Source: Perca fluviatilis
Lineage: Eukaryota > Chordata > Actinopteri > Perciformes > Percidae
Assembly: GCF_010015445.1 (NCBI RefSeq)
Contig: NC_053119.1
Span: 25,025,883-25,089,882, forward strand
DNA: 64,000 nucleotides
Direction of reading: 5' to 3'
A model generated the notes under the pieces. The model saw only the letters and a list, made by a program, of their open reading frames with translations. It had not been told where the DNA came from and searched no databases. Position numbers and translations under genes: made by a program. Of this stretch, positions 61,316 to 64,000 are shown one piece after another; positions within the stretch are counted from its first letter, which is position 1; every line of letters begins with the position of its first letter.

Positions 61316-64000
61316 GAAGTTTGACGGTTTAAAACAAAACACACAATGTGAAATGTTAATATGTTGCATTTCAGATCCAGCATTAATGTACTTATGCCAC
61401 TCAAATTTCAATCCACTTGTTTAGTTCACAATGTTCTAAAGGTTTAATGAGACACACAAGGATATATACATTTTCTAGCAATCACTCCATTCACTTAGAT
61501 GATGTGAGAGTAGAAACATTAGAGACAGGCGCCATACGACAGGAGGATTGGTTCAAGGTTGGTTCACGCAGATAAATCTTCAGGAAGGAAAACAGTGTTA
61601 CAATGTATTATACAAATTAAAACAGATTAGAGAGGCTTTGTTCAGAGTTTTTAGAGAAGGGAATGTAACATATTTACAAAAGTAAGTAAAGAAGCCTGGC
61701 CAGAACTGCCTTTTAAAGGTGGGAGGGGCAAAATATTATTATATCATTAATGTTCTTATATTCGGGATTAGAGGTTACCCAGCCACTCTGAGACATCCCA
61801 TCTTTCATTAGCCCTCCAGTGCTCTGGGGAAGAGCGCTAAATGTCGCATATGAGCTGTCACTAACAGAGGTGGATGGATGGCTGGCTTACATACCAGAGT
61901 TCTTCTGCTGTGTGAAAAACAGTGTCAAGGCGTCATTGTGAGTGATAAAATCACCATAAGGCTTACTTACAGCAGAGAACTAATTCCTACTTGTTAAGTA
62001 ATGTCAGCATGTGTAGGCACGCATAAGGGGTTCCAGTAGGTTATAATGGCATAATTTAATAATTCCGCTCACCTTCAAAGTCTCATGCAATGCAATATTT
62101 CAAGATGACAGCCAGGTTTGCATTTTGTATGTATTTATTGGCTTGAATGGAAAATCACTACACAGCAACGATAATAATTTTATCCTCTCAAGCATGTGGT
62201 AATATTATGGTGGTATGATATTATGAGCAGATCAGTTTTCTTTTTTTACCCGAAGGTAAAGTCGATGCTTAAGCTTTGCCATCATAACAATACTGGTAGT
62301 TAATCTTGTGTAAAGATGCAATCAATCAAAACAGTATTAAAAAAGTAGTATCTCTACTAGTACATAAAAGATAATGGTTTCTCTTTCTGTAGTTCAAAAT
62401 GAATTGTGCTTTACTGCAGCCCATCATGTGGCAAAAATAAGCGCTACATTTAAAAGTTACTTTTTTGGCAACAATGTCAGATTCTGCATCATGTGCATAA
62501 CCAGAAGTTAAGTAACGTAACAAATGATTTTAACCTAAACCACGATCTTTTTCTAAACCTAACCTTTGTGCCGCGATCGTTATGTGTAGATGTGAGGTTG
62601 GAAAACGGGAAAAGAAATGGGACTACTTAACATAACAATACAACACAACCATAAAGCTTTGATTTTCATACTGAAAAGCATTTCAAATATCAGCCAACAG
62701 GCCGGATTTACACAATCATAATTGCAACTTTCATAGAGCAGCTCATATTTTTGCAGAAGAGTCATGCAGAAGGCCAAATAGCCTACATCACAAAATGGCC
62801 GGACTTGTTTTTAACGTGTTTTCTTGGCTAAAAATAAACAAATGTCCAATGCACTTTATAATTTTGGATTCGCCGATACATTTATTTACAGTTATACATA
62901 AGTTACACATGCTCACTGTAATGTTCAACTTACGATTCAGAGCCAAGAGTATAGTTCCCGCATTAACCAGTTTGTTAAAACACTCAAAACAGTGCCGAGA
63001 AAATACTGTTGAATGTGTCGCAAAACAGCGCTCTCACTCAACAGCCCTGGTAACAACAACAACAGATATTATATCACCAGCGGGCCAAAATATTAGTACT
63101 GACAGTTCAAGGATGTATTAAATATTGTTTCACTTTTTATACACACAAATACACCGGAAAATGTAAGAAATATAAATATAATACAATTTGCATGCAAAAT
63201 AATTTTGTTTTGTGTCTTTTTTATTGAAAATCTATAGTATATCATTGTAAATCACTGAAAACATTAATAATAATAACTAATAAAAAAGTTCTACAGAGTG
63301 GTTTACTGTGTGAAAGGAAGCCCCATCAGCACTTTCGACTGGTTTGCTCAGGATGTCTCCACATGATATTTAAAAGTTATGTTAGTATAAATAAAACATG
63401 CTCAGTGTTCACAGATCACTAGACAGACTCTACAGCATGCGTTTTGTCTAAAATCCTTAAACAAAGTCAATGTAGACTTAGCAAAATAACTGTTTTGCTG
63501 GACTAGAAAACTATTCAGCTGAAGTGGGTCTGTTGCAATTCCTACTGATCATACACAGACACAACATAATACCCTGGCATCTGACAGTGTTACTCATTCG
63601 TGGATTTGTCAAGGTACTGCAATTACACAGCCTCGTATTATCTCACCTTTTGAAGGTGATTACTGCCCAAGTGTCACTTTTGCAACAAAACAGTTTGATG
63701 AGCCACAATGGATCGATACTAGCTAGTACCTAACTACAATGGACTAAACACTCTCATTTGAAACCTTTTTATAATGCCCCCTAATGTCAGCATTGGAAGA
63801 TCACCCTATTGATCCAATAAAAAAAGGCAGGGGAGGCACAGCAATTCTGTTTTACCCACACGAGGGATCTGCAATTTTTGTCTAAATGGGAAAGGACCCG
63901 AGGATCAAGGTAAAGCAGAGTATTAAACACACAGGGAGAGAGAAAAAACAAACTTGTACCTTTCAACAAAGCCGAAGGGACACCTATGCAGGCCATTCAT
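61316..64000. other. Unique AT-rich sequence, no gene recognised
   Basis: 62525-62580 contains AACCTAAACCACGATCTTTT, typical of degenerate fish repeats. A 108-codon frame at 62795-63121 has no recognisable domain. Nothing else stands out. Confidence 0.4.

Overview
The window looks like non-coding genomic DNA from a spiny-rayed (percomorph-type) teleost fish. This is inferred from the content: long CA/TG, ATCT and AAT microsatellites, tRNA-derived SINEs, L2/CR1-like and Rex3/RTE-like LINE pieces, and piggyBac, Tc1/mariner, hAT and PIF/Harbinger DNA transposons, with no operons or dense coding. I recognise no host protein-coding gene with confidence. Most open frames are short and random or are translations of microsatellites. 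The window is probably intergenic or inside a very long intron.

Layout. 1-9.3 kb: a SINE with a perfect 15-bp target-site duplication, then a nested transposon field in which one composite unit occurs three times in tandem (about 1.5-9.05 kb). The first two units carry piggyBac-like elements. Within them sit a transposon with a RecQ-like helicase fragment, a LINE fragment, a Tc1/mariner-like element with long inverted repeats, and a GGGGAGAC-ended DNA transposon. 9.3-16.8 kb: mostly unique AT-rich sequence with one candidate terminal exon and a local direct repeat. 16.8-18.1 kb: a hAT-like element containing a 12-bp minisatellite. 18-27 kb: mostly unique sequence with ATCT and CA microsatellites, a probable solo LTR and a fresh 93-bp tandem duplication.

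27.0-32.6 kb is the most interesting part. A PIF/Harbinger element is split by a 4718-bp element with inverted repeats of about 0.76 kb and a 6-bp target duplication (GGCGTG). Each arm carries a CCAAT/TATA promoter and the same first coding exon, so transcription can enter from both ends. On the minus strand two further exons in matching splice phase lead to a stop codon and an AATAAA signal.

33-47.7 kb: scattered LINE and SINE fragments, a complete non-autonomous Harbinger element with TIRs and an ATT target duplication, a LINE interrupted by a SINE, and a small inverted repeat. 47.7-49.8 kb: an L2-like LINE split by an 1.8-kb solo LTR (4-bp duplication CATT) that contains a very large CA tract. 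49.8-64 kb: mostly unique AT-rich sequence with a Harbinger-like MITE, LINE tails and a retroelement near 61 kb. Some stretches resemble conserved non-coding enhancers, but only comparison with other fish could show that.

There is no host pathway to describe. The relationships are those of nesting: the order of insertion can be read at several loci, and a SINE shares its 3' tail with a LINE in the same window.
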